Below, in pieces: positions 1-4,666 of a stretch of 9,134 nucleotides of DNA (within the stretch, counting starts at the first letter, position 1; the number at the start of each line of letters is the position of its first letter). The position numbers and the translations under genes were made by a program. Under the pieces are notes generated by a model. That model ran no database searches. It worked only from the letters and a program-made list of their open reading frames with translations, and was not told the DNA's origin. Origin of the DNA: an uncultured Bacilli bacterium (GTDB lineage: Bacteria > Bacillota_I > Bacilli_A > RF39 > UBA660). The stretch spans positions 1 to 9,134 of the forward strand of contig CANPXI010000033.1 in the NCBI GenBank assembly GCA_947585885.1, read 5' to 3'.

Positions 1-42
1 CCTCCTGTAATTAGTGGTGACACCCAACTTGTCAAATGTTCT
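1..42 (-). other. 5' leader of an off-window small toxin-like gene (module 0)
   Basis: This matches the leader of the 224-304 peptide gene base for base over the shared part: a quasi-palindromic hairpin just after the predicted transcription start (20-39 on the + strand), then the G-rich box CAGGAGG (complement of 1-7). The ribosome binding site and start codon would lie left of the window. It shows that the array extends further left. Confidence 0.65.
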
Positions 43-120
43 ATAAATATTGTATCAAACAATTATTTTATAATCAACAACATATTGAATAATTTTTTAA
101 ATTATGGTATATTATAGTTA
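42..120. promoter_or_regulatory. Divergent promoters: module 0 peptide mRNA (-) and module 1 antisense RNA (+)
   Basis: Leftward promoter: -35 TTGATT (complement of 72-77), 17-bp spacer, -10 TACAAT (complement of 49-54) preceded by TGA, giving an extended -10; predicted start near 42. Rightward promoter: -35 TTGAAT (85-90), 17-bp spacer, -10 TATATT (108-113) preceded by TGG; predicted start near 120. The two -35 boxes are only 7 bp apart, so polymerases or a regulator bound here would affect both transcripts. Confidence 0.7.
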
Positions 121-222
121 CTGAAGGAAACTTCAAAAAAAGAACACTTGACAACGCAATGTTGGGTGTCTAAACGTTGTGTGAATACCTAATTCAAAAG
201 TTGTTGAGTTAGGTATTCTTTT
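119..222 (+). ncRNA. Predicted antitoxin RNA of module 1
   Basis: This is a predicted ~103-nt untranslated RNA from the promoter at 85-113 to the terminator at 183-222. It contains a TGAAG-GAAA-CTTCA tetraloop hairpin (122-135), then a second hairpin with arms ACACTTGAC (144-152) and GTTGGGTGT (161-169) around an 8-nt loop, then the terminator stem. No ribosome binding site with an open frame is visible. The 3' part is antisense to the 3' end of the peptide mRNA at 224-304, and the second hairpin matches the hairpin at the 5' end of that mRNA. By analogy with RNA II of the enterococcal par locus it would repress the peptide. Existence and role are inferred from the repeated layout. Confidence 0.65.
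183..222. terminator. Shared terminator of module 1
   Basis: A 15-bp stem pairs 183-197 with 204-218, with one G-U pair and a 6-nt loop, followed by TTTT on the + strand. It lies between the convergent RNA and peptide gene; the peptide stop codon is 6 bases to its right. The - strand has no clear T-run after the stem, so termination in that direction is less certain. Confidence 0.7.
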
Positions 223-223
223 G

Positions 224-304
224 CTATATAGTTCTGAATAACAAGATGACTAACAAAAGAACTATAATGGTTAAAATAAAAATTATAAAATCTTTACCTG
301 CCAC
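224..304 (-). CDS. Small hydrophobic toxin-like membrane peptide, module 1 (26 aa)
   Basis: This is a 26-codon gene with a GTG start and TAG stop. The start is chosen because AAAGGTGGTGAT, one mismatch from the ideal ribosome binding site, lies just upstream, and because the ATG starts of the two sister genes fall at the same place. The peptide begins MAGKD, continues as an unbroken run of Ile, Leu, Val and Phe long enough to cross a membrane, and ends with the basic tail FRTI. Asp5 and a basic residue at position 24 are shared with the sister peptides. The leader (predicted start near 372) holds a 5' hairpin and a second G-rich box, CAGGAGG, 27 bases before the start. Size, composition and the convergent antisense RNA resemble type I toxins that depolarise the cell membrane; there is no sequence match to Fst, and toxicity is inferred. 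Confidence 0.72.
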   Translation of the reverse strand: MAGKDFIIFILTIIVLLLVILLFRTI

Positions 305-370
305 TATAATCACCACCTTTCTAGCCAAAACCCTCCTGTAATTAGTGGTGACACCCAACTTGTCAAATGT

Positions 371-451
371 TCTATAAATATTGTATCAAACATTTATTTT
401 ATAATCAATAACTTATTGAATAATTTTTTTAAATATGGTATATTATAGTTA
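371..451. promoter_or_regulatory. Divergent promoters: module 1 peptide mRNA (-) and module 2 antisense RNA (+)
   Basis: Leftward: -35 TTGATT (complement of 403-408), 17-bp spacer, -10 TACAAT (complement of 380-385) with TGA extension, start near 372. Rightward: -35 TTGAAT (416-421), 17-bp spacer, -10 TATATT (439-444) with TGG extension, start near 451. The block is nearly identical to the one at 42-120. Confidence 0.7.
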
Positions 452-551
452 CTGAAGGAAACTTCAAAAAAAAGAACATCTAACTTTCTTGTGTTGGATG
501 TCGTATATTTAATGTTTCTCCTAACCCTAAGATGTGAGTTAGGAGATTTTG
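450..551 (+). ncRNA. Predicted antitoxin RNA of module 2
   Basis: This is a predicted ~100-nt RNA built like that of module 1. It has the same TGAAG-GAAA-CTTCA hairpin (453-466), a hairpin with arms ACATCTAAC (476-484) and GTTGGATGT (493-501) and again an 8-nt loop, then the terminator. The second hairpin differs in sequence from module 1 but still matches the hairpin at the 5' end of its own convergent partner (complement of 677-694). Confidence 0.63.
517..550. terminator. Shared terminator of module 2
   Basis: The stem pairs TCTCCTAAC (517-525) with GTTAGGAGA (538-546), followed by TTTT (547-550). It lies between the converging RNA and peptide gene, whose stop codon starts 3 bases further right. 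The - strand side lacks a long T-run. Confidence 0.68.
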
Positions 552-552
552 T

Positions 553-633
553 CTATATTAACTTAAGAATAATTACGTTTTGTAACAAAATTATAACAAG
601 CAATACGAATACTAAAATATCCTTCTTACTCAT
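553..633 (-). CDS. Small hydrophobic toxin-like membrane peptide, module 2 (26 aa)
   Basis: This 26-codon gene has an ATG start and TAG stop, with the strong ribosome binding site GGAGGTGAT a few bases upstream. The peptide starts MSKKD, has one hydrophobic span of Ile/Leu/Val/Phe interrupted by Gln18-Asn19, and ends LKLI. Asp5 and the basic residue at position 24 are kept. In the leader, the box CAGGGGG sits in the loop of a short hairpin (stem of complement 648-652 with 662-666). This could hide or expose a second ribosome contact site, as structured leaders do in known type I toxins. The predicted mRNA starts near 697 and runs about 183 nt to the shared terminator. The function as a toxin is inferred from layout, size and composition. 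Confidence 0.74.
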   Translation of the reverse strand: MSKKDILVFVLLVIILLQNVIILKLI

Positions 634-696
634 TATATCACCTCCAATTCAGAGTTTCCCCCTGAAGTAAAGATGACATCCTAACTGTTAGATGCT

Positions 697-776
697 CTAT
701 ATAAATTATACCAAACAATTATTTCATAATCAACAACATATTGAATAATTTTTTAAAATGTGGTATATTATAGTTA
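697..776. promoter_or_regulatory. Divergent promoters: module 2 peptide mRNA (-) and module 3 antisense RNA (+)
   Basis: Leftward: -35 TTGATT (complement of 728-733), 17-bp spacer, consensus -10 TATAAT (complement of 705-710) with TGG extension, start near 697. Rightward: -35 TTGAAT (741-746), 17-bp spacer, -10 TATATT (764-769) with TGG extension, start near 776. The peptide promoter here is stronger by consensus than in modules 0 and 1, which have TACAAT. Confidence 0.72.
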
Positions 777-882
777 CTGAAGGAAACTTCAAAAAAAAGA
801 ACATCTAACTTTCTGATGTTGGATGTTACTGAATTAATGTAAAAACCTAACTCTTAGCTGAGAGTTAGGCTGTTCTATTTTT
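775..882 (+). ncRNA. Predicted antitoxin RNA of module 3
   Basis: This is a predicted ~100-nt RNA. It has the TGAAG-GAAA-CTTCA hairpin (778-791), a hairpin with arms ACATCTAAC (801-809) and GTTGGATGT (818-826) around an 8-nt loop, then the terminator stem at 846-869 and a T-rich end. Arm sequences equal those of module 2, while the loop differs slightly (TTTCTGAT against TTTCTTGT). Confidence 0.63.
841..882. terminator. Bidirectional terminator of module 3
   Basis: The stem pairs CCTAACTCT (846-854) with AGAGTTAGG (861-869). A T-run follows on the + strand after a short gap (878-882), and five T's follow directly on the - strand (complement of 841-845). It is therefore suited to end both convergent transcripts. 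Confidence 0.72.
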
Positions 883-961
883 AAACTAGTCGGTAAATCA
901 CGGTGATTAAAAATAAAATAATTATAAGAAGTAATAAAACTAAGAAGTCAACTTTTCTCAT
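881..961 (-). CDS. Small hydrophobic toxin-like membrane peptide, module 3 (26 aa)
   Basis: This 26-codon gene has an ATG start, a TAA stop and the ribosome binding site GAGGTGAT. The peptide starts MRKVD, continues with a Leu/Ile-rich membrane span, and ends YRLV, so the Asp5 and basic-24 positions are the same as in its two sisters. All three genes are exactly 26 codons although their internal sequences differ considerably. That points to selection on the peptide rather than to chance open frames. The G-rich box CAGGGGG (complement of 988-994) lies 26 bases before the start, as in the other modules. The gene is transcribed from the promoter at 1027-1063. Confidence 0.74.
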   Translation of the reverse strand: MRKVDFLVLLLLIIILFLITVIYRLV

Positions 962-1026
962 AATCATCACCTCACTTTCAGAAGAAACCCCCTGCAAGTT
1001 CAGTGACACCCTAACTGTTAGATGCT

Positions 1027-1063
1027 CTGTATAAATTATATCAAACAATTATTTTATAATCAA
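1027..1063 (-). promoter_or_regulatory. Promoter of module 3 peptide gene; right end of array
   Basis: -35 TTGATT (complement of 1058-1063), 17-bp spacer, -10 TATAAT (complement of 1035-1040) with TGA extension, start near 1027. The matching rightward antisense promoter of a next unit is absent: homology stops a few bases after the -35 region, at about 1070. Confidence 0.7.
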
Positions 1064-1083
1064 TAACTTATTAAAGATTAATT

Positions 1084-1113
1084 ATCATTTAGTTTATGCT
1101 AGATGATTTTTTT
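1084..1113 (+). terminator. Rho-independent terminator between the array and parA
   Basis: The stem pairs ATCATTTAG (1084-1092) with CTAGATGAT (1099-1107), with one G-U pair and a 6-nt loop, and leads straight into a T-run to 1113. No + strand gene precedes it in the window. It may be the remnant of a lost fourth module, or an insulator that keeps array transcription out of parA. Confidence 0.6.
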
Positions 1114-1150
1114 ATTAATAAAATTATTTATAAAAATGTTAATTTTATTA

Positions 1151-1179
1151 GTGACTAGTTTTTTTAATTATTATATAAT
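1151..1179 (+). promoter_or_regulatory. Probable promoter of the parA operon
   Basis: -35 GTGACT (1151-1156), 17-bp spacer and -10 TATAAT (1174-1179), giving a start near 1186 and a leader of almost 90 nt before parA. Confidence 0.5.
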
Positions 1180-1184
1180 AAAAG

Positions 1185-1246
1185 AGCACAAGTTAAAAAT
1201 AAATTAAAATATGGTTTTTATGTTTTAAAATATAGTTATTTGTGCT
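1185..1246 (+). other. Inverted repeat in the parA leader
   Basis: AGCACAA (1185-1191) is repeated inverted as TTGTGCT (1240-1246). The AT-rich sequence between them can partly pair. The predicted transcription start falls at the left arm, so the leader could fold into one long hairpin ending 16 bases before the ribosome binding site GAGGT (1263-1267). An operator function is also possible. No known riboswitch was recognised. Confidence 0.4.
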
Positions 1247-1273
1247 AAAATTATTTTATAGCGAGGTAGTATT

Positions 1274-2098
1274 ATGGGAAAGGTTATATCACTTGTTAAT
1301 CAAAAAGGTGGAGTAGGTAAAACTACTACAAGTATTAACTTAAGTAGTGCTTTGGGGCACTTAGGTAAAAAAGTTTTGTTAATAGATTTAGATCCTCAAA
1401 GTAATAGTACTACTGGTCTAGGTATTAATAAGGCTGAAATTAGTAAAAGCATATATGATGTTATTATTCATAGTTGTGATATTAAAGATACAATTGTGAA
1501 GACTAAGTTTAAAAATCTTAGTGTTATTCCATCTATGATTTATCTTAGTGGAGCAGAACTTGAGATTATACAAATTGCTAGTCAAGAAAAAGATTATGTT
1601 ATTGGAGACCAATTAAAATTACAAATAGATACTATTAAAGATAGATATGATTATATTTTAATAGATTGTCCTCCATCATTAGGTATTTTAACTACTAATG
1701 CACTTGCGGCTAGTGATAGTGTATTAATTCCTGTTCAATGTGAGTATTATTCATTAGAGGGTGTTACACAACTTTTAGATACAATTATTAGAACACAAAG
1801 AAATATTAACCCTAGGTTAGATATTGAGGGAGTACTACTTACTATGCTTGATGGAAGAACTTTAGTTGGACTTGAAGTTGTAGAAGATGTAAGAAAGTTT
1901 TTTAAAGAGAAAGTTTTTAATACAATTATTCCAAGACTTGTTAGACTTGTTGAAGCACCAAGTCATGGTAAACCAATTTTAGAATATGATCCTAAGTGTA
2001 GGGGGGCACTTGCTTATATTAATTTAGCAAAGGAAGTGATTGAAAGAGATGGAAACGAAAAGGAGAGCTTTAGGGAGAGGACTCGAGCAACTATTTAG
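1274..2098 (+). CDS. parA: Chromosome-partitioning ATPase ParA (Soj)
   Basis: This is a ParA/MinD-type ATPase that works with ParB in origin segregation and, in Firmicutes, in control of replication initiation. It shows the deviant Walker A motif KGGVGKTT (residues 11-18), the A' motif DLDPQSN (38-44), the Walker B motif ILIDCPPS (128-135), and the late VRLVEAPSHGKPI segment with arginines typical of Soj DNA binding. At 274 residues it is slightly longer than common Soj proteins of about 255, because a charged tail after LAKEVI reads on through the start of parB. The ATG is preceded by GAGGT with a 6-base gap. It overlaps parB by 50 bases, which suggests translational coupling. Identification is secure from the motifs and the neighbour. 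Confidence 0.96.
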   Translation: MGKVISLVNQKGGVGKTTTSINLSSALGHLGKKVLLIDLDPQSNSTTGLGINKAEISKSIYDVIIHSCDIKDTIVKTKFKNLSVIPSMIYLSGAELEIIQIASQEKDYVIGDQLKLQIDTIKDRYDYILIDCPPSLGILTTNALAASDSVLIPVQCEYYSLEGVTQLLDTIIRTQRNINPRLDIEGVLLTMLDGRTLVGLEVVEDVRKFFKEKVFNTIIPRLVRLVEAPSHGKPILEYDPKCRGALAYINLAKEVIERDGNEKESFRERTRATI

Positions 2099-2936
2099 TA
2101 ATGAAGCTTTTAATATTGATGATTTTGAGAAAAGTATAGTTGAAGCTTCAAGTAGAGAAGATGTTGTTCAAATTAATTTGAGTGAACTTAGAAGTAACCC
2201 TTATCAACCAAGAAAGGTTTTTGATCAAGAAAAATTAGATGAGTTAGCATCTAGTATTAAAGAACATGGTGTAATTGAGCCTATTATTGTTAAAAAAAGT
2301 ATTAAGGGTTATGAGATTATTGCTGGTGAAAGAAGAACTTTAGCAGCTAAGAAAGCAGGACTTGAGACTATTCCTGCGATTGTGCGTGATTTAACTGATG
2401 ATGATATGATGACTATAGCTATTTTAGAGAATATTCAAAGAGAAGACTTGAATGTTATTGAAGAAGCTATGGGGTATAAGAGTATGATTAGTACTATGCA
2501 TTTAACTCAAGAAGAACTTGCTAATAAGATAGGTAAGAGTAGAAGTCATGTTACTAATATTTTGGGAATTTTAAGTTTACCTAAAAAAGTTCAAGATATG
2601 ATTTTGTCTAATGATATTAGTATGGGGCATGCAAGAAGTTTAAGTAAGTTAAATGATAGTGATAAAATTATTTCTTTAGCAGAAATGGTTGTTAAAGATA
2701 ATTTGAGTGTTAGAGAGTTAGAAAATATAATTAATGAAGGTAATTTTGAAAAGAAAGTTACTATTAAGAAAAAAGATATTAAAAATCCTAGATATAGATT
2801 AGTAGAGAATGTGATGAGAGAAAGAATAGGTACTATGGTAAAGGTTAATAAAAATAATGTTGTTATTCCTTTTGATAGTGAGAAAGATTTAGAGAGAATA
2901 TTAGAGATTTTGAATATTCAAATAGACATGGATTAG
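2049..2936 (+). CDS. parB: Chromosome-partitioning protein ParB (Spo0J), CTP-switch family
   Basis: This is a parS-binding DNA clamp that pairs with ParA. The N-terminal LGRGLEQLF (about residues 8-16) is the usual ParA-contact region. The CTP-binding domain has NPYQPR (50-55), GERR (93-96) and ENIQREDLNVIEEA (127-140). A helix-turn-helix follows at about 153-175, then a dimerisation tail to residue 295. The common GERRxRA box is GERRTLA here, so the second arginine is leucine; this region holds CTP, so the change is notable. I chose ATG 2049 because it gives the standard ParB N-terminus. A TTG at 2040 is possible but sits only about 3 bases from the ribosome binding site AAGGAAGTGAT (2030-2040). 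The stop codon overlaps the next gene's ribosome binding site. Confidence 0.95.
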   Translation: METKRRALGRGLEQLFSNEAFNIDDFEKSIVEASSREDVVQINLSELRSNPYQPRKVFDQEKLDELASSIKEHGVIEPIIVKKSIKGYEIIAGERRTLAAKKAGLETIPAIVRDLTDDDMMTIAILENIQREDLNVIEEAMGYKSMISTMHLTQEELANKIGKSRSHVTNILGILSLPKKVQDMILSNDISMGHARSLSKLNDSDKIISLAEMVVKDNLSVRELENIINEGNFEKKVTIKKKDIKNPRYRLVENVMRERIGTMVKVNKNNVVIPFDSEKDLERILEILNIQIDMD

Positions 2937-2943
2937 GTGAAGT

Positions 2944-3129
2944 ATGAAATATAACTTAGGAAGTATAGTAGTTATGAAGAAAGGACACCCTTGTGGAGAA
3001 AATGCTTGGGAGATAGTTAGAATGGGTGTTGATATTAAGCTTAAATGCTGTAAATGCGGTAGAACTATTATGATGGATCGTATAGAGTTTGAACGTAAAC
3101 TTAAGAAAGTGGTGGAAGATGAAAAGTAA
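2944..3129 (+). CDS. DUF951 family small protein (YyzM-like)
   Basis: This 61-residue protein has the DUF951 pattern HPCG (15-18), W22, GxDIKLKC (28-35) and CKCGR (36-40), followed by a basic tail. The three clustered cysteines plus Cys17 could bind a metal. Its biochemical role is not known. In many Firmicutes a DUF951 gene lies between parB and ychF, exactly as here, which supports the call and indicates an origin-proximal location. The ribosome binding site AGGTGA overlaps the parB stop codon, and the 3' end overlaps the transporter gene by 11 bases, so it is translated within the same operon. A role linked to DNA or translation has been guessed from this neighbourhood but cannot be shown from the sequence. 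Confidence 0.9.
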   Translation: MKYNLGSIVVMKKGHPCGENAWEIVRMGVDIKLKCCKCGRTIMMDRIEFERKLKKVVEDEK

Positions 3130-4648
3130 AAAATTTAGTCCTATATTTGTTTTTATATTAATGACTTTTATAACTATAATACTTAGTTTTGTATTATCAT
3201 TTTTTGATTTACAAGCAGAGTATAGTACTGTTAATAGTGTTACTAATACTCTACAAAATAATGTTATTGGAGTAGAAAATTTACTTAGTACTTCTGGAAT
3301 TAAGTATATTATTACACATACTGTTTCAAATTTTGTTAATTTTGCTCCACTTAGTACATTAATAATAATATTAATTGGTATTGGTGTTTTGGAGAAAAGT
3401 GGTTTTGCTAGAACATTTTTTACTATGATTACTCAAAATTTTAGAAAGAATAGTATTACTTTTATGTTAATTTTCTTAAGTGTTCTTTCTAGTTTGTTTG
3501 GAAATATTGGTTTTGTTTTGATGCTACCAATTGGAGCAATGTTATTTAAGTATGGACATAGGCATCCTTTTGGTGGTATTATTGCAAGTTTTGCTGGTGT
3601 TTGTTTTGGTTATGGTATTAATATATTTTTGACTAGTCAAGAGACTACTCTGATGGGACTTACTTTGACAGCTGCTAGAGTAATAGATGAAAGCTATGCA
3701 ATTGGAGCTAATTTTCAATTATTTATTATGCTTATTGCTTTAGTTGTTGGGTCTATTTTAATGACTAGAGTAACTGAAAAAGTAATTATGCCAAAACTTG
3801 GTAAGTATGAGTTTGATGAAGTTGAAACTTTAGATAAAGTTAAGTTTACTAATAGAGAACTTAGAGGTTTAATAGTAGGAATAGGAGCAGCAATTATTTA
3901 TGTTTTATTTGTTATTTATATGATTATTCCAGGGCTTCCTTTTAGTGGACAATTACTTGATTCTAATGCAGTATATTATATAGATAAGTTATTTGGGGCT
4001 AATTCTTTATTTAATCAAGGTTTTGTATTTATTATAATGTTCTTATTTATTGTTGTTGGACTTGCTTATGGCTTTTTTGCTAAGACAGTAAGAACTAATA
4101 AAGAAATTAGTGAATGTTTAAGTTATAGCTTAGATGGTATTGGAAGTATTATTGTTTTAATATTTGTTGCTAGTTTGTTTATAAGTACTTTTGAAAAAAG
4201 TAATATAGGACTTGTTATAGTTGCACTTTTGACTAAACTTGTTGATACTTTTAGTTTTAGTGGTTTAGGACTTGTTATATTCTTGTTTATTTTGTCAATT
4301 GTTGCCGGGCTATTTTATACAGGACTAGAGGGTAAATGGCAAATTATGAGTGCTCAAGTGGTGCCTGCATTTATGAATGCAAGTATTAGTCCAGAACTTG
4401 CACAAATTATATATGTTGCTGGAAGTAGTTTATCTTTAGCATTTACTCCAATAATGATGTATTATGTTATATATATTGCTTATATGGAAAAGTATGATAA
4501 AGGAAATCAAGTAAGTTTCTTTGGATCATTTAAGTATATGAAGAGTTATGGAATTTATATGTTAGTTATGTGGTTCATATTAATAGTAGGATTTTATATT
4601 ACTGGTCTTCCTATTGGTATTGGAAGTCATCCAGTTTTAGCATTTTAG
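3119..4648 (+). CDS. AbgT-family membrane transporter, divergent
   Basis: This 509-residue polytopic protein belongs to the AbgT family (p-aminobenzoyl-glutamate uptake or sulfonamide efflux). Family landmarks are NFAPL (74-78), the LPIGAMLF...GHRHP stretch (136-150), LAYG (315-318), GLEGKW (402-407) and the C-terminal ITGLPIGIG (494-502). Aligning by eye with residues I recall as functional in YdaH and MtrF, Trp407 and Pro425 are kept and the early Asp is Glu175. The Asn ten residues before the Trp is Gly397, the late Arg is Val433 and the late Asp is Ser436. Ion coupling may therefore differ from the studied members. I use ATG 3119, in the ribosome binding context GTGGTGGAAG; an in-frame TTG at 3089 would only add a basic, non-family extension inside the DUF951 gene. 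Substrate unknown. Confidence 0.88.
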   Translation: MKSKKFSPIFVFILMTFITIILSFVLSFFDLQAEYSTVNSVTNTLQNNVIGVENLLSTSGIKYIITHTVSNFVNFAPLSTLIIILIGIGVLEKSGFARTFFTMITQNFRKNSITFMLIFLSVLSSLFGNIGFVLMLPIGAMLFKYGHRHPFGGIIASFAGVCFGYGINIFLTSQETTLMGLTLTAARVIDESYAIGANFQLFIMLIALVVGSILMTRVTEKVIMPKLGKYEFDEVETLDKVKFTNRELRGLIVGIGAAIIYVLFVIYMIIPGLPFSGQLLDSNAVYYIDKLFGANSLFNQGFVFIIMFLFIVVGLAYGFFAKTVRTNKEISECLSYSLDGIGSIIVLIFVASLFISTFEKSNIGLVIVALLTKLVDTFSFSGLGLVIFLFILSIVAGLFYTGLEGKWQIMSAQVVPAFMNASISPELAQIIYVAGSSLSLAFTPIMMYYVIYIAYMEKYDKGNQVSFFGSFKYMKSYGIYMLVMWFILIVGFYITGLPIGIGSHPVLAF

Positions 4649-4666
4649 TAGAAAGAGGGGATTATT

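Larger units (their letters stand above)
1..1070. repeat. Tandem array of ~330-bp convergent small RNA / small peptide modules
   Basis: Units recur with offsets of 331, 325 and 330 bp, measured on the -35 box of the leftward promoter (72, 403, 728, 1058). The rightward -35 box recurs at 85, 416 and 741. Bases 1-61 are identical to 332-392. The most conserved block in every unit is the divergent promoter region plus the first hairpin of the rightward RNA; the peptide genes and terminators have diverged in sequence while keeping exact layout and length. The array starts before the window, because the leader of one more leftward gene is cut at base 1. It ends near 1070, where the fourth rightward promoter is missing. 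There are no transposase, CRISPR-like short repeats or integrase. I read it as a tandem type I toxin-antitoxin array; the layout is seen, the function is inferred. Confidence 0.85.

Noticed and set aside
1..1070. CRISPR array or insertion sequence as explanation of the repeats
   Set aside because: Repeat units are ~330 bp with genes inside, not short repeats with unique spacers. There is no transposase, and the inverted repeats flanking each module are explained by matching hairpins of the two RNAs.
1185..1273. Riboswitch in the parA leader
   Set aside because: Only one simple inverted repeat is visible, with none of the conserved motifs of known riboswitch classes.
1418..1612. Open frame of 64 codons on the - strand
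   Set aside because: It lies wholly antisense within parA, has no ribosome binding site and no recognisable protein pattern; it follows from the AT-rich codon use of parA.
2040..2048. TTG start for parB three codons upstream
   Set aside because: It is only about 3 bases from the ribosome binding site; ATG 2049 gives the normal ParB N-terminus.
3089..3118. Upstream TTG start for the AbgT-family gene
   Set aside because: The extra ten residues are basic and Trp-rich, lie inside DUF951 and have no family match; ATG 3119 has a better ribosome binding context.
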